A DNA stretch of 64,000 bases, from assembly GCA_020637165.1 (NCBI GenBank), contig JACJWN010000003.1:310001-374000 (forward strand), read 5' to 3'. Position numbers and translations under genes: made by a program. The notes under the pieces were generated by a model. It searched no databases. It saw nothing but the letters and a program-made list of their open reading frames with translations, and was not told the DNA's origin. Below, piece by piece: positions 43,411 through 57,726 of the stretch (position 1 is its first letter; every line of letters begins with the position of its first letter). The stretch is from Mycolicibacterium sp. GTDB taxonomy: Bacteria; Actinomycetota; Actinomycetes; Mycobacteriales; Mycobacteriaceae.

Positions 43411-44180
43411 CGGACGGTAACCCCCGCCGCCGCCATTGCGGCCTTTACGTCGGCGATGGTCAGCTCGCCGAAGTGGAACACGCTGGCCGCGAGCACGGCA
43501 TCGGCACCGGCCTGCACCGCCGGCGCGAAATCGCCCACCGCTCCCGCACCGCCGCTGGCGATCACCGGCACACTGACCGCGGCACGCACCGCACGAAGCA
43601 TCGGCAGGTCGAACCCTGCCTTGGTGCCGTCGGCGTCCATGGAATTGAGCAGGATCTCACCGACACCGAGCTCGGCCCCGCGCATTGCCCAGTCGATGGC
43701 GTCGATACCGGTCCCCTGCCGACCCCCGTGCGTGGTGACCTCCCACCCCGACGCCGTCGGGGCACCGCCGGGCGGCACGGTCCGGGCGTCCACCGACAGC
43801 ACGATGCACTGCGAACCGAACTGCCGTGACAGCTCGGCCAGCAGCTCCGGACGGGCGATCGCGGCGGTATTAACCGACACCTTGTCCGCGCCGGCCCGAA
43901 GCAGCGCGTCGACGTCGTCGACCGATCGCACCCCACCGCCGACGGTGAGCGGGATGAACACCTGCTCGGCGGTGCGGCGCACCACCTCGAGCATGGTGGC
44001 CCGTCCCGAGGACGAGGCTGTCACGTCCAGAAAAGTTAGTTCGTCCGCGCCCTGGGCATCGTAGGCGGCCGCCAGCTCCACCGGGTCTCCGGCGTCGCGC
44101 AGATTCTCGAAGTTGACCCCCTTGACCACTCGGCCGGCATCGACGTCCAGGCAGGGAATCACGCGAACGGCGACATCCAT
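43407..44180 (-). CDS. hisF: Imidazole glycerol phosphate synthase, cyclase subunit
   Basis: With HisH, makes imidazole glycerol phosphate and AICAR. 257 residues, ATG 44180. TIM barrel with the two catalytic Asp ([20 protein letters not shown] and [17 protein letters not shown]), phosphate sites [13 protein letters not shown], and [20 protein letters not shown]. Its start overlaps the impA stop (TGATG) and its stop overlaps hisI. Confidence 0.97.
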   Translation of the reverse strand: MDVAVRVIPCLDVDAGRVVKGVNFENLRDAGDPVELAAAYDAQGADELTFLDVTASSSGRATMLEVVRRTAEQVFIPLTVGGGVRSVDDVDALLRAGADKVSVNTAAIARPELLAELSRQFGSQCIVLSVDARTVPPGGAPTASGWEVTTHGGRQGTGIDAIDWAMRGAELGVGEILLNSMDADGTKAGFDLPMLRAVRAAVSVPVIASGGAGAVGDFAPAVQAGADAVLAASVFHFGELTIADVKAAMAAAGVTVR

Positions 44181-44986
44181 CAGCGGTACTCCTCCGGTGA
44201 ACCGACCCGGTGCAGGATCTCCATGATCTCCTCGTGCACTCCGGGGGCCGCGGCCAGCGCCGCCGTCGAGGTGGCCGTCCATGGCGCCCCGTGAAGATCC
44301 GTCACGACACCACCGGCGGCCCGCACCAGCGCCACACCCGCGGCGTGGTCCCAAATGTGGTGGCCGAAACTGATTGCCGCGCCCATGATCCCGGCGCCGA
44401 CGAAGGCTATGTCGATCCCGGTCGAGCCGTGTATCCGCAGCTTGCCGCAGACGCGGGAGAGTTCGGTGAACACCTCCAGCCGGTAGCGACCCGGGAGACG
44501 CCCGCCCCATTCCACGTTGAATGTGCCGATGCCGACGATCGAATCGGCCAGACCGACGTTGCCCAGCCGGGGATGGGGGACGCCGTTGACGTACACCGGC
44601 CCACCTTCGACGGCGGTGTAGCGGTCACCGGTGAACGGCAGCCAGGTCAGTCCGGCAACCGGTTCCCCGTCGCGCAGCAGGCCGAGCAGGATGGCGGCCA
44701 TCGGCGAACCGGCGGCGTAGTTGAAGGTGCCGTCGATCGGATCGAGAACCCACACCAGGGGGCCGCCGAGGTCGGCACCGCCGAATTCCTCACCGTGGAC
44801 GCCGATTCCGGTGGCCGCTTCCAGCTCCGCGACGATCTGGCGCTCCAGTGCCAGGTCGACCTCGGTGGCGAAGTCGTTGCCTTTTTTCTGCACCGCAGAC
44901 TCGGCACGGTGTCCGGCCACGAAGGGACCCGAGGCCCGGTCCAGGATCACCGCTGCCTCGGCGACCAGCGCCTCAAGGTCCGGCAC
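44180..44986 (-). CDS. impA: Inositol-monophosphatase family protein
   Basis: 268 residues, GTG start, Rv1604-like. Metal-binding motifs are intact: EEFGG region (Glu), [17 protein letters not shown] (the DPIDGT motif) and [16 protein letters not shown] (WD). It probably removes phosphate from inositol phosphate or a histidinol-phosphate-like substrate. Since the his cluster lacks a separate histidinol-phosphatase gene in view, a role as HisN is possible, but in M. tuberculosis Rv3137 has that function. Coupled to hisF. Confidence 0.9.
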   Translation of the reverse strand: MPDLEALVAEAAVILDRASGPFVAGHRAESAVQKKGNDFATEVDLALERQIVAELEAATGIGVHGEEFGGADLGGPLVWVLDPIDGTFNYAAGSPMAAILLGLLRDGEPVAGLTWLPFTGDRYTAVEGGPVYVNGVPHPRLGNVGLADSIVGIGTFNVEWGGRLPGRYRLEVFTELSRVCGKLRIHGSTGIDIAFVGAGIMGAAISFGHHIWDHAAGVALVRAAGGVVTDLHGAPWTATSTAALAAAPGVHEEIMEILHRVGSPEEYR

Positions 44987-44987
44987 G

Positions 44988-45734
44988 CTAACGGCTCACC
45001 GCGGCCAGTGCCTGGGGCAGGGTGAAACGGCCCGCGTAGAGCGCCTTGCCGACGATGGCGCCCTCGACGCCGCAGGGGGTCAAGGTGGCGATGGCACGCA
45101 GATCATCGAGGCTCGACACTCCCCCGGAGGCGATCACCGGGGCGTCGGTGCACTCGGCGACGCCTTCGAGCAGGTCCAGGTTGGGCCCGGTCAGCGTGCC
45201 GTCCTTGGTGACGTCGGTGACCACGAAGCGCGAGCAGCCCTCGCTGTCGAGTCGTTCCAGCACCTGCCAGAGGTCGCCGCCGTCGGTCTCCCAGCCGCGG
45301 CCGCGCAACCGGTGCTCGCCGTCGACGATCTGCACGTCCAGACCCACCGCGACCCTCTCGCCGTACTCCCCGATCGCCCGGGCGCACCACTCCGGGTTCT
45401 CCAGGGCGGCCGTGCCGATGTTGACCCGGGCGCACCCGGTGGCCAGCGCGGCCCGAAGCGACTCGTCGTCGCGGATCCCGCCGGACATCTCGACCTTGAC
45501 GTCCAGGGCGGCCACCACCTCGGCGAGCAGTTCGCGGTTGCTGCCCCGACCGAAGGCCGCGTCGAGATCCACCAGGTGGATCCACTCCGCGCCGTCGCGC
45601 TGCCAGGTCAGCGCCGCCTCCAGCGCCGAGCCGTATTCGGTCTCACTACCGGCCTTGCCCTGCACCAGCCGCACGGCCCGGCCCTCGACCACATCGACGG
45701 CAGGCAACAAAATCAGTTCTGTCCCACTGTTCAT
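44988..45734 (-). CDS. priA: Bifunctional HisA/TrpF isomerase PriA
   Basis: Isomerises ProFAR in histidine synthesis and, in actinobacteria, phosphoribosyl anthranilate in tryptophan synthesis. 248 residues, ATG start. TIM barrel with catalytic Asp in [48 protein letters not shown], then [20 protein letters not shown] (second Asp) and [13 protein letters not shown]. No trpF lies in the trp cluster here, in keeping with PriA covering both pathways. Confidence 0.96.
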   Translation of the reverse strand: MNSGTELILLPAVDVVEGRAVRLVQGKAGSETEYGSALEAALTWQRDGAEWIHLVDLDAAFGRGSNRELLAEVVAALDVKVEMSGGIRDDESLRAALATGCARVNIGTAALENPEWCARAIGEYGERVAVGLDVQIVDGEHRLRGRGWETDGGDLWQVLERLDSEGCSRFVVTDVTKDGTLTGPNLDLLEGVAECTDAPVIASGGVSSLDDLRAIATLTPCGVEGAIVGKALYAGRFTLPQALAAVSR

Positions 45735-45742
45735 CTGATAAC

Positions 45743-46353
45743 TCAGAGCCCCTCAACCCAATTCGCCAGCAGCGCCGCACCGGCGTCGCCGCTCTTCTCC
45801 GGATGAAATTGCGTGGCCGACAACGGCCCGTCCTCCACGGCGGCAAGGAACCTTACGTGGTGCGTCGCCCAGGTCAGCAATGCCTTGGGGTCGCCCTCCC
45901 ATGTCTGGGCGGCATAGGAGTGCACGAAGTAGAACCGGGTGTCCGGCGCCAGCCCCTTGAACAACCTGCTGCCCGGTGCGGCCTCGACGACGTTCCAGCC
46001 CATGTGCGGGATCACCGGCGCCTCCAGTCGGGTCACCGATCCCGGCCACAACCTGCAGCCGCGGGTGTCCACGCCGAATTCCACCCCGTGGGCGAACAGG
46101 ATCTGCATCCCTACGCACACCCCGAGCACCGGCCGACCGGCCGCCACCCGTTCGGCGATGATCTCGTCCCCGCCGATGGAGCGCAGACCGCTCATACAGG
46201 CCTCGAACGCCCCGACTCCGGGAACCACCAGACCGTCGGCAGCCAGCGCGACCGTGGCGTCGGAGGTCACCCGCACGTCGGCCCCGACCCGCTCCAGCGC
46301 ACGCTGGGCCGATCGCAGGTTTCCCGAGCCGTAGTCCAGGACGACAACCGATG

Positions 46354-46357
<4 letters not shown>
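45743..46357 (-). CDS. hisH: Imidazole glycerol phosphate synthase, glutamine amidotransferase subunit
   Basis: Supplies ammonia from glutamine to HisF. 204 residues from the GTG that overlaps the hisB stop (GTGA). Triad: Cys in [11 protein letters not shown], His and Glu in [13 protein letters not shown]. Oxyanion region [14 protein letters not shown]. The open frame upstream of 46357 is spurious. Confidence 0.96.
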
Positions 46358-49447
<3,090 letters not shown>

Positions 49448-49542
49448 CACCGGCAATTGTCGCTGATCGGCGCATCCGATTGAAAATCGTTTACGCATCG
49501 GCCGGCGGAAAGTGTGACCGGGTCGGGCTTCATACTCGACGG

Positions 49543-50184
49543 ATGGGTTGGGATCTCTGGCTGGCGTTCGTGGGCGCCTCGATCGCCATCAGCGTCTCCC
49601 CGGGGGCCGGAGCAGTCCAGTCGATGGCCACCGGGCTCAGCCACGGCCTGCGCCGGGGGGTCTGGAGCGTGGCCGGCCTGCAGATCGGGCTGATGACGCA
49701 GTTGGCGGTGGTGGCCGTCGGGCTCGGGGCCGCCGTGGCGAAGTCCGTCCTCGCCTTCACCGTGATCAAGTGGGTCGGCGTGCTCTACCTGGTCTACCTG
49801 GCGGTACGGCAATGGCGGGCCACCACCGAGGACGTCTCTGCGCAGGTGGTCGTCGACGCCGACAACAGGACCGGGCGGCTCGCGCTGCTGGTCCGCGGCG
49901 CACTGGTGAACATCACCAACCCCAAGGGGCTGGTGTTCCTGCTGGCCGTTCTGCCGCAGTTCGTGGCACTCGGCCGGCCACTGCTGCCGCAGTACCTGAC
50001 CATCGCGGCCACCATGGTGGTGGTGGACGTCGTCGTCATGTGCGCCTACACCGGCCTGGCCGCCCGGCTGCTGGGCTGGCTGCGCACACCCCGCCAGCAG
50101 ACGATCCTCAACCGGACCATGTCCGGGCTGTTCGCGGTGGCAGCACTGGTGCTCTCGCTGGTTCGCCGTGGTGCACCCGCCTGA
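49543..50184 (+). CDS. LysE/RhtB-family amino acid exporter
   Basis: 213 residues with about six helices. The LysE/RhtB signature is at residues 10-35 ([33 protein letters not shown]) and [19 protein letters not shown]. Such proteins export amino acids or related compounds; the substrate is not predicted. ATG 49543; divergent from hisD across 95 bases that must contain both promoters. Confidence 0.88.
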   Translation: MGWDLWLAFVGASIAISVSPGAGAVQSMATGLSHGLRRGVWSVAGLQIGLMTQLAVVAVGLGAAVAKSVLAFTVIKWVGVLYLVYLAVRQWRATTEDVSAQVVVDADNRTGRLALLVRGALVNITNPKGLVFLLAVLPQFVALGRPLLPQYLTIAATMVVVDVVVMCAYTGLAARLLGWLRTPRQQTILNRTMSGLFAVAALVLSLVRRGAPA

Positions 50185-50198
50185 CTAGGATTTCCGCC

Positions 50199-50993
50199 GT
50201 GGGCTCACACCGTGGCCGCAGCGACGACTTCGACTTCAGCGGCAGGACCGTGCTGGTCATCGGGGCTGGCGGCGGTATCGGCTCGGTGGTGGCCGAACAC
50301 TTCGCCGCGGCCGGCGCGACGGTTGTCGCCGGGGCGCGAAAGGTGGCCGGTCCGCTGCAGGATCTTGTGGAGCGGATCGGCGCGGCGGGCGGTCGGGCGC
50401 ACTCGGTGGCGATCGACGTCACCGACGAACGCAGCGTTCGCGACGCCGTCGCGGCGGCCGCCGAGCATTCCGGACGCATTGACGCGATGGCCAACCTGGC
50501 CGGGGTATTCCGGCCACCGACTCCGATCGTCGAGACCGCACTGGCGGACTGGAACCAGACCATCGCGGTGAACCTCACCGCCACGCTGCTGTGCATGAAA
50601 CACACCCTGGCCCAGATGATCGCCCAGCAAGGGCCGGCGGCGATCGTCAACACCGCCTCCAGTCTCGGAGTGGCCAAGAACCGGGAAAATCTCGGTCCCT
50701 ACGTCGCGAGCAAGGCAGGTGTGCATGTGCTGACCCAGACGGCCGCGATCGAGGTGGCCGGTCACGGCATTCGGGTCAACTGCGTCAGTCCGGGGGTGAC
50801 GGCGACGTCGATGTCGCTGCGCGCCGGCGAGACCGACGGCGACCGGGATAGACGGGTCGCGGGCTCCATCCCACTGGGTCGGGTGGCCGATCCTGCGGAG
50901 GTCTCTAAGGCGGTGCTATGGCTGGCCAGCGACCACGCCTCCTACGTCACCGGCCACGACCTGATGGTCGACGGCGGACAGGTGCTGCGGTGA
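50199..50993 (+). CDS. Short-chain dehydrogenase/reductase
   Basis: 264 residues, GTG start, 14 bases after the exporter gene. Rossmann motif VLVIGAGGGIGSVVAEHF, NAG-type ANLAGVF, catalytic Ser in VNTASSLGV, YxxxK in YVASKAGVHVL, and VNCVSPGVTATSMSL. NAD(P)-dependent oxidoreductase of unknown substrate. Its stop overlaps the next start (TGATG). Confidence 0.92.
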   Translation: MGSHRGRSDDFDFSGRTVLVIGAGGGIGSVVAEHFAAAGATVVAGARKVAGPLQDLVERIGAAGGRAHSVAIDVTDERSVRDAVAAAAEHSGRIDAMANLAGVFRPPTPIVETALADWNQTIAVNLTATLLCMKHTLAQMIAQQGPAAIVNTASSLGVAKNRENLGPYVASKAGVHVLTQTAAIEVAGHGIRVNCVSPGVTATSMSLRAGETDGDRDRRVAGSIPLGRVADPAEVSKAVLWLASDHASYVTGHDLMVDGGQVLR

Positions 50994-51421
50994 TGCGGGC
51001 CCGAGACCACCCCAACAATGCGCCCGGCGTGCCGATGAAGTTTCCACCGTGGTTCGAGAACTTCCAGATCAGGTTCATCAACCCGATCGCCGTGCCGATC
51101 GCCCGCTTCGTGCCGGGCGTCACCGTCATCAAGCACCGCGGCCGCAAGTCGGGCCGGAGCCTCGAGACCGCCGTGTCGGCCTATCGCAAGGGGGGCACCG
51201 TCGCCATCATGCTGGCGCACGGCAAGACGAACTGGGTCAAGAACATCCTCGCCGCCGGCGAGGCCGACATCCGACTCGGCGGGGGCGAGGTCCACCTGAT
51301 CAATCCGCGCATCGTCGAGGCGGGGACCGACGACCCGTCGCTGCCGTTGATGGCCCGACTCGCCGCCCGCCGCGGGCTTGGGGTGTTCGTCGCCGACATT
51401 GGGTCCGCCGAAACTGAGTGA
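50993..51421 (+). CDS. Ddn-family (deazaflavin-dependent nitroreductase-like) protein
   Basis: 142 residues, coupled to the SDR by TGATG. Family pattern: RFVPGVTVIKHRGRKSGRSL, AYRKGGTVAIMLAHGKTNWV, KNILAAGEADIRLGGGEVHL and a C-terminal FVADIG. These proteins often bind coenzyme F420 or a quinone. It may act with the SDR, which is inference. Confidence 0.83.
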   Translation: MRARDHPNNAPGVPMKFPPWFENFQIRFINPIAVPIARFVPGVTVIKHRGRKSGRSLETAVSAYRKGGTVAIMLAHGKTNWVKNILAAGEADIRLGGGEVHLINPRIVEAGTDDPSLPLMARLAARRGLGVFVADIGSAETE

Positions 51422-51481
51422 GTAACCTCGCAGGGGTTCGCTCGCACTTTGTCTGTGCGAGTCCTCACTCGGCGGTGAAAT

Positions 51482-52339
51482 CTAGAGGTCCAGACCGATG
51501 TCGAGCACCCGCACCGAGTGCGTGAGCGCGCCGACGGCGAGGTACTCCACCCCGGTTCCGGCGTACTCGGCGGCGGTGTCGAGCGACAGGCCGCCGGAGG
51601 ACTCCAGCAGCACCCCGGGCGCGCGGGCGTCGCGACGCTGCACGGCGATCTGGGTCTGCCAGACCGGGAAGTTGTCGAGCAGGATCAATTGCACGTCCTC
51701 GGCCAGCACCTCGTCGAGTTGCTCGAGCGTGTCGACCTCGACCTCGCACGGCAGATCCGGCGCGGCGGCGCGCACCGCCCGCAGTGCGGCGACCACCGAT
51801 CCGGCCGCCGCGACGTGGTTGTCCTTGATCAGGGCGGCATCGCCGAGACCCATCCGATGGTTCACTCCGCCGCCGACCCGCACCGCGTACTTCTGCAGCG
51901 CCCGCAGCCCCGGCAGGGTTTTGCGGGTGTCGCGGATCTTGGCCTCGGTGCCCTCGACCGCGTCCACCCACCGCGCGGTCGCGCTCGCGATCCCGGACAG
52001 ATGGCAGACGAGGTTCAGCAGGGTCCGCTCGGCGGTCAGCAGTCCGCGGGTGGGTGCCTGCAGGCGCAGCAGCGACTGGCCGGCTTGCAGGCGGGTGCCG
52101 TCCTCGACGCGGTCTTCCACTTGATAGCCCTGCGGCCCGAGGACTTCGTCGAGCACCATCAGGGCCACCTCGACGCCCGCCGCCACCCCCGCTTCGCGGG
52201 CCACCAGTGCGGCCTCGGCGACGGCGTCGGCGGGCACGGTGGCGTTCGTTGTCACGTCCGGGCCGTAGCGCAGGTCCTCATCCAGCCCACGGCCGATCAC
52301 GGCCAGCGCCTCGGACCTCTCGTCGGCGGAAAGCTTCAT
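51482..52339 (-). CDS. nadC: Quinolinate phosphoribosyltransferase
   Basis: Forms nicotinate mononucleotide from quinolinate, the last step of de novo NAD synthesis. 285 residues from ATG 52339 (a GTG at 52342 is next to it); both overlap the nadB stop. Motifs: DLRYGPDVTTNATVP, TRGLLTAERTLLNLVCHLSG, IRDTRKTLPGLRALQKYAVR, GGVNHRMGLGDAALIKDNHV and LESSGGLSLDTAAEYAGTGV. Typical of Rv1596. Confidence 0.97.
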   Translation of the reverse strand: MKLSADERSEALAVIGRGLDEDLRYGPDVTTNATVPADAVAEAALVAREAGVAAGVEVALMVLDEVLGPQGYQVEDRVEDGTRLQAGQSLLRLQAPTRGLLTAERTLLNLVCHLSGIASATARWVDAVEGTEAKIRDTRKTLPGLRALQKYAVRVGGGVNHRMGLGDAALIKDNHVAAAGSVVAALRAVRAAAPDLPCEVEVDTLEQLDEVLAEDVQLILLDNFPVWQTQIAVQRRDARAPGVLLESSGGLSLDTAAEYAGTGVEYLAVGALTHSVRVLDIGLDL

Positions 52340-53904
52340 CACAGCGGCACGGCCGCGGCCGGCTGACCGTGGACCGTGCGGCTGGCGGCCTGCGCCGGAT
52401 CGGTGTCGGGGTAGTCGGCACGATGGTGGCAGCCACGGCTCTCGGCGCGGTCCAGCGCCGCGGCAGCGACCAGACGGGCCGTGGCCGTCAGCGCGGCGTC
52501 CTCGAAGTCGGCGCGGGTGCGGATCACCCGGGAGGGCGCGTCCCGCAGCACCGCGCCGAGCTCAGCCAAACCATCACCGTCGCGGACCACCGAGGCCCAA
52601 CGCGTCATGGCCCGCTGCAGATCGCCGCGGTCGAGCGCGCCGGGCCGGAACTCCTGGGCCTGTGCCGTGACCGGCCCGGCCGCGCGGGCATGCCCGGCCG
52701 CCGCCCGGCCGGCCCGGCCGCCGACGACGAGACCTTCCAGCAGGCTGTTGGAGGCGAGCCGGTTGGCGCCGTGCATCCCGGTGCGGGCCACCTCGCCGGC
52801 GGCGAGCAGACCCGGCAGTTCGGTACGGCCGTACACATCGGTGGCCACGCCGCCGCAGCTGTAGTGGGCACCGGGCACCACCGGGATCGGCTGCCGGGTC
52901 GGGTCGATCCCGGCAGCCTGACACGCCGCGGTCACGGTCGGGAAGCGCTGGGCGAAGCGCTCGACGGCGCGGGCGTCGAGGTACACGCACTCGTCACCGG
53001 TCTCCCGCAGGCGGGCGTCGATGGCCGCGGCCACCACGTCGCGCGGGGCCAGATCCCCCATCGGGTGGATGCCGGCGGTCACCGAATCGCCGCGGGCGTC
53101 GCGGAGCACCGCACCCTCCCCGCGCAGCGCCTCGGTGATCAGCGGGCGCCGCCCGCTGCCCAGGCGGTCGAACAGCATGGTTGGGTGGAACTGGACGAAC
53201 TCGATATCGGCCACCCCGACACCGGCCCACAACGCCAGCGCCACACCGTCGCCGGTGGAGCCCTCCGGGTTGGTGGTGGCGCTGTAGAGATGGCCCAACC
53301 CGCCGGTGGCCAAGATCACCGACGGCGCGTGGATCACCCCGAGCCCGTCGGCATTACGAACCAGCACGCCGCCGACCGCCACGCCGTCGTGCAGCACCTG
53401 CAGCGCAACGTGGTTGCGGCGGATGTCGAGGGTGGCCGCGGCACGGTCGAGTGCCCGCTGCACCTCCGCGCCGGTGGCGTCCCCGCCGGCATGCATGATG
53501 CGCCGCCGGGAGTGGCCGCCCTCACGGGTCAGCGCCCACCGCCCCGGGGCGCTCTCATCGAAGCGGGCGCCGTCGGCGATCAGGTCGGCCACCGCCGCGT
53601 ATCCGTCGGCCACAATCGAGCACACCGCGTCGGGGTCACACAGCCCCGCCCCGGCCGCCAGGGTGTCGGCGACGTGCGAGTCCACCGTGTCGTCGGTGAA
53701 GGGCAGCACCACCGCGATCCCGCCCTGGGCGTAGAAGGTGGCCGTCTCGTCGGCCTTGCTGAGCATGACCACCCGCGCGCCGCTGCGGTGTGCGGCCAGA
53801 CCCGCGGCCAGGCCGGCCACCCCGGTGCCGACGACGACGACGTCGGCACGCTGTTGCCAGTCCAGGCCGGCCGCTCCGGCGCCGCAGGAGAATCCCGTCC
53901 TCAT
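52339..53904 (-). CDS. nadB: L-aspartate oxidase
   Basis: FAD-dependent oxidation of aspartate to iminoaspartate. 521 residues, ATG overlapping the nadA stop (ATGA). FAD motif [19 protein letters not shown], substrate segments [59 protein letters not shown] and [14 protein letters not shown]. The last 130 residues are helical with an Ala-rich end. Confidence 0.97.
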   Translation of the reverse strand: MRTGFSCGAGAAGLDWQQRADVVVVGTGVAGLAAGLAAHRSGARVVMLSKADETATFYAQGGIAVVLPFTDDTVDSHVADTLAAGAGLCDPDAVCSIVADGYAAVADLIADGARFDESAPGRWALTREGGHSRRRIMHAGGDATGAEVQRALDRAAATLDIRRNHVALQVLHDGVAVGGVLVRNADGLGVIHAPSVILATGGLGHLYSATTNPEGSTGDGVALALWAGVGVADIEFVQFHPTMLFDRLGSGRRPLITEALRGEGAVLRDARGDSVTAGIHPMGDLAPRDVVAAAIDARLRETGDECVYLDARAVERFAQRFPTVTAACQAAGIDPTRQPIPVVPGAHYSCGGVATDVYGRTELPGLLAAGEVARTGMHGANRLASNSLLEGLVVGGRAGRAAAGHARAAGPVTAQAQEFRPGALDRGDLQRAMTRWASVVRDGDGLAELGAVLRDAPSRVIRTRADFEDAALTATARLVAAAALDRAESRGCHHRADYPDTDPAQAASRTVHGQPAAAVPL

Positions 53905-54950
53905 TCCCCACCGCCGGGCTGGCCGATCTCGATCATCCTCGACACGCTGGCCCGGGCACGGGCGGCGGTGTCGGGATCGACGTCGACCTCGTCGGCCCCT
54001 TCGACCAGGCTGCGCAGCAACGCCGCCGGGGTGATCATCTTCATGTAGCGGCAGGACGCCCGGTCGTTGACGGCCTGGAAGTCCACCTCCGGCGCGGCGC
54101 GGCGCAACTGGTGCAGCATGCCGACCTCGGTCGCCACCAGAACCTGTTTGGCGTGCGAGTCGCGAGCCGCGTCCAGCATGCCGCCGGTGGACAGGATCTT
54201 CACCCGGTCCGCGGGAACGGCCCCCTCACCGGCGAGGTACAGCGCCGAGGTGGCGCAACCGCATTCTGGGTGGACGTAGAGTTCGGCGTCCGGATGGCTG
54301 CGGGCCTGCGCGGCCAACTCGTCACCGTTGATACCGGCGTGGACATGGCACTCCCCGGCCCAGACGTGCAGGTTCGTCCGTCCGGTCATCCGCCGGACAT
54401 GGGCCCCCAGAAACTGGTCCGGGCAGAACAGCACCTCGCGGTCGGCAGGGATCGACTCCACCACTTCCACGGCATTGGACGAGGTGCAGCAGATATCGGT
54501 GAGCGCCTTCACCGCGGCGGTGGTGTTGACGTAGGACACCACCACGGCGCCGGGATGCTCGTCCTTCCACGCCTGAAGTTCCGCGGCGGTGATGGAGTCG
54601 GCGAGCGAACACCCCGCCCGCTGGTCGGGGATCAGGACCGTCTTCTCCGGGCTGAGGATCTTGGCGGTCTCGGCCATGAAGTGCACACCACAGAACACGA
54701 TGGTGTCCTCGGCCGCCTCCGCGGCGATCCGCGACAGTGCCAGGGAGTCCCCGACGTGGTCGGCGACGTCCTGAATGGCCGGTAGCTGGTAGTTGTGCGC
54801 CAGGATGGTCGCGTTGCGCAACCGGGCCAGCCGACGGACCTCCTCGGCCCACCGCGCGTCACCTTCGACGCCGGTGTAGCCGCCGGGGCCGTCGACGATG
54901 CGACCGGCCAGCCCGCTGTCGCGGGTTGCGAGCGAATCCACGACGGTCAT
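53901..54950 (-). CDS. nadA: Quinolinate synthase
   Basis: Condenses iminoaspartate and dihydroxyacetone phosphate using a 4Fe-4S cluster. 349 residues, ATG 54950 with AGGAGG upstream. Cluster Cys: [29 protein letters not shown] region and [30 protein letters not shown] is the N-terminal motif. First gene of nadABC, right after the NrtR operator. Confidence 0.97.
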   Translation of the reverse strand: MTVVDSLATRDSGLAGRIVDGPGGYTGVEGDARWAEEVRRLARLRNATILAHNYQLPAIQDVADHVGDSLALSRIAAEAAEDTIVFCGVHFMAETAKILSPEKTVLIPDQRAGCSLADSITAAELQAWKDEHPGAVVVSYVNTTAAVKALTDICCTSSNAVEVVESIPADREVLFCPDQFLGAHVRRMTGRTNLHVWAGECHVHAGINGDELAAQARSHPDAELYVHPECGCATSALYLAGEGAVPADRVKILSTGGMLDAARDSHAKQVLVATEVGMLHQLRRAAPEVDFQAVNDRASCRYMKMITPAALLRSLVEGADEVDVDPDTAARARASVSRMIEIGQPGGGE

Positions 54951-54972
54951 CGTGGCCTCCTGTTCGTCCGAG

Positions 54973-54995
54973 GTTTTCGACTTATAATCGAAAAC
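54973..54995. promoter_or_regulatory. NrtR operator between nadA and nrtR
   Basis: GTTTTCGA and TCGAAAAC (54973-54980 and 54988-54995) form a perfect palindrome with a 7-base centre. The centre contains TATAAT (54983-54988), which is 7 bases before the nrtR ATG, so the nrtR mRNA is probably leaderless and the repressor covers its own promoter. NrtR palindromes of this kind control nad genes in many bacteria, mycobacteria included. Confidence 0.85.
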
Positions 54996-55688
54996 ATGCC
55001 CCATACTAGCACCGAACACGAAGTGCTTGCCGTCGTATTCCAGGTGCGCGGTCTGGCGTCCGGCAAACCCGATCTCGACGTGCTGTTGTGGCAGCGCGCC
55101 CTGGAACCCGAGCGGGGCAAATGGTCACTGCCCGGCGGCCGACTGGGCGCCGCCGAGGACCTGAGCACCTCGGTGCGGCGCCAACTCGCGGAGAAGGTGG
55201 ACCTGCGCGAGGTTGCCCATCTCGAACAACTGGCGGTGTTCTCCGATCCGGACCGGGTGCCCGGTGGCCGGGTCATCGGTTCGACATTCCTGGGGCTGGT
55301 CCCCTCCCCCGCGACACCCGCACTTCCATCGGACACCCGTTGGCACCCGGTCACCGATCTGCCGCCGATGGCCTTCGACCACGAACCGATGGTGGCCTAC
55401 GCCCACTCCCGGCTGGCCGCCAAACTGTCCTATACGAATATCGGGTTCGCCTTGGCACCAAAGGAATTCGCCGTTTCCACGCTGCGTGACATCTACGGCG
55501 CCGCGCTGGGTTACCAGGTTGATGCCACCAACCTGCAGCGGGTGCTGACCCGCCGCGGGGTGATCTCCCGCACTGGGACCACTGCGCATCCTGGCCGCAG
55601 TGGGGGCAGGCCGGCCGCGCTGTACCGCTTCACCGACGCCCGGTTGCGGGTGACCGACGAGTTCGCGGCGCTGAGCCCACCGCGCTGA
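54996..55688 (+). CDS. nrtR: NrtR-type Nudix-related transcription regulator of NAD synthesis
   Basis: 230 residues. A Nudix-like domain (about 8-140: [20 protein letters not shown], with the Nudix box replaced by a degenerate [20 protein letters not shown]) lacks the full catalytic Glu set. A winged helix domain follows (about 145-230: [45 protein letters not shown]). The combination is typical of NrtR, which senses an NAD-derived ligand and represses nad genes. It corresponds to Rv1593c. Confidence 0.93.
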   Translation: MPHTSTEHEVLAVVFQVRGLASGKPDLDVLLWQRALEPERGKWSLPGGRLGAAEDLSTSVRRQLAEKVDLREVAHLEQLAVFSDPDRVPGGRVIGSTFLGLVPSPATPALPSDTRWHPVTDLPPMAFDHEPMVAYAHSRLAAKLSYTNIGFALAPKEFAVSTLRDIYGAALGYQVDATNLQRVLTRRGVISRTGTTAHPGRSGGRPAALYRFTDARLRVTDEFAALSPPR

Positions 55689-55806
55689 GTCCGCCGAACG
55701 CTGCATCCACCCAACGGACCACGGCTGGGTCCACCGAATGCACCACGCTGAATACCCCCGATCGGAGACTGGATTCTTAGACCCTTCTTAAGGTAGAAAT
55801 GGAGCA

Positions 55807-57138
55807 ATGACGAGCGCGGAGAAGGCGGTAAGCCCCGAGTGGATCGGCCGGGCACATCACCAGGAGCTGCAGCGGGGCGAACGCCCGGTGCTGCCGGCCA
55901 AGGATTCGTTTTACCAGCCCCCGGCGGGCTTCGAGCAGGCCGCTCCCGGAACGGTGCTGCGTTCGCGTGACGTTCAACTGGGATTTCTCGGGCTGATCCC
56001 GCAACGGGTGCGCGCCACCCAGCTGCTCTACCGCACCACCGACCGGCACGGCGAACCCGAGGCGTGCGCCACGACGGTGCTGGTGCCGGCCGGGCACACC
56101 CGGCGCCAAACCCGCCACGTGGTGTCCTACCAGTGCGCCATCGACGCCCTGACCTCGCGCTGCTTTCCCTCCTACGCCCTGCGCCGGCGGGCCAGGGCCG
56201 TGGGATCGCTGTCCCAGTTCGAATATCTGCTGATGGCGGCTGCGGTGGCGGAGGGCTGGGTGGTCTCGGTTCCCGATCACGAGGGCCTCGAGGGCATGTG
56301 GGGAACCCCGCACGAGCCGGGCTACCGGGTGCTCGACGGGCTGCGCGCCACCCTGAACTTCGAGAGTTTCGGCCTGGCAGCCGACAGCAAGGTCGGGCTA
56401 TGGGGGTACTCCGGAGGCGGTCTGGCCAGCGCCTGGGCCGCTGAGGTCCACGCCGACTACGCCCCCGAACTCAACGTCGTGGGCGCCGTTCTCGGCTCGC
56501 CGGTCGGCAATCTGGGCAACACGTTCCGCCGGCTGAACGGGACGCACTACGCCGGGCTGCCCGCCCTGGTGGTGTCGGCGCTGGCCAAGACCTACCCCGG
56601 GCTGAACCGCGTCGTGGAGGAACACGCGACCGACGAGGGTCGCGCGATGTTGCAGAGTGTGGAGCGGATGACCACCCTCGAGGCGATCGTGCGGCTGTTC
56701 AAGACGGATATGGACCAGATGGTGCACCCACCCCTGGACGACGTGCTCGACATGCCCGAGGTCCAGGAGGTCTTCGAGGCCATTCGGCTGGGCGGCACCG
56801 TGCCGACACCTCCGGTGCTGATGGTGCAGGCCGTGCACGACTCGGTGATCGCCGTCGACGACATCGACGAGTTGGCGGATCTCTACACCACGGGCGGCGC
56901 GAAGCTCACCTACCACCGCGACCTGTTCAGCGAGCACATGCTGCTGCACCCGATGTCTGCGCCGATGACGCTGCGCTGGCTCAACGACCGGTTCGCCGAC
57001 CGGCCCCTGGACGCGCACATCATCCGGACAAAATGGCCGACCTTGCTCAATCCGATCACCTACGCGGGGATGTGGCGGCTCAGCGGGATCGTGGGCCGCG
57101 TCATGCTCGGAGGCCGGGTGCCGTTCCGTCCGCTATAG
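55807..57138 (+). CDS. Secretory-lipase-family hydrolase (Rv1592c-like)
   Basis: 443 residues, ATG start. Alpha/beta hydrolase of the fungal secretory-lipase (LIP) family: nucleophile elbow [18 protein letters not shown] (Ser about residue 204), [34 protein letters not shown], Asp in [20 protein letters not shown] and His in [11 protein letters not shown]. It probably hydrolyses lipid or ester substrates. No clear signal peptide. It overlaps the end of the DUF2567 gene tail to tail. Confidence 0.9.
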   Translation: MTSAEKAVSPEWIGRAHHQELQRGERPVLPAKDSFYQPPAGFEQAAPGTVLRSRDVQLGFLGLIPQRVRATQLLYRTTDRHGEPEACATTVLVPAGHTRRQTRHVVSYQCAIDALTSRCFPSYALRRRARAVGSLSQFEYLLMAAAVAEGWVVSVPDHEGLEGMWGTPHEPGYRVLDGLRATLNFESFGLAADSKVGLWGYSGGGLASAWAAEVHADYAPELNVVGAVLGSPVGNLGNTFRRLNGTHYAGLPALVVSALAKTYPGLNRVVEEHATDEGRAMLQSVERMTTLEAIVRLFKTDMDQMVHPPLDDVLDMPEVQEVFEAIRLGGTVPTPPVLMVQAVHDSVIAVDDIDELADLYTTGGAKLTYHRDLFSEHMLLHPMSAPMTLRWLNDRFADRPLDAHIIRTKWPTLLNPITYAGMWRLSGIVGRVMLGGRVPFRPL

Positions 57139-57726
57139 GGACCGTCCTCCGTAGTGCTCGGCGGGCCAGCCGCCGAGATCGTCCCGCGCGGTGCCCACCG
57201 CCATCAGCGCGTAGACGAGCGCGGCCAGCGCGGCCGGCAGGAGCAGTGTCACCGCGATCTGAAGCGGGCCGTGGCCGAGGAACACCGGTGGCGCCTCGGT
57301 GAAGTAGTGCACCCGGTTCTGTGGGCTCAGCGGCACACCCTGGTGGTCCGGCGTGCCGTAGCGCCAGTGCACCAGCACCGCGCCCACCCCGGCCGCCGCC
57401 GCTCCGGCCGTCACCTGGCCGAGCCACAGCGCCGTGACGAGCACCGGCCCGCGATGGGCCTGCCACTGCCAGACCAGCACGGCCGAGACGATCGCCAGCA
57501 TCGCCAGCAGGCCCAGCAGCATCGCGGCCGCCACGAAGAGGTTGTCGGACTCCTTGCCCAGGAAGGCGTCCACCCGGTCGCCGGCCTTGGTCAGGGCGGT
57601 GACGGTGTGAATCGACGGCGCGATCGCGGCCCACACCGCCCCGAGGACCGCACCGCAGACCGTCAGCCCCCCGATGACCGCCACCGCTGCCGACCGGCGG
57701 GGGCGGGCCGGCTCGGGCGGCATCAT
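57133..57726 (-). CDS. DUF2567 membrane protein (Rv1591-like)
   Basis: 197 residues with four hydrophobic segments ([60 protein letters not shown], and [20 protein letters not shown]). Large extracytoplasmic loops carry [20 protein letters not shown]. Function unknown. Start at ATG 57726 ([11 protein letters not shown]) overlaps the bsaP stop; the longer open frame to 57825 overlaps bsaP. Confidence 0.82.
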   Translation of the reverse strand: MMPPEPARPRRSAAVAVIGGLTVCGAVLGAVWAAIAPSIHTVTALTKAGDRVDAFLGKESDNLFVAAAMLLGLLAMLAIVSAVLVWQWQAHRGPVLVTALWLGQVTAGAAAAGVGAVLVHWRYGTPDHQGVPLSPQNRVHYFTEAPPVFLGHGPLQIAVTLLLPAALAALVYALMAVGTARDDLGGWPAEHYGGRSL

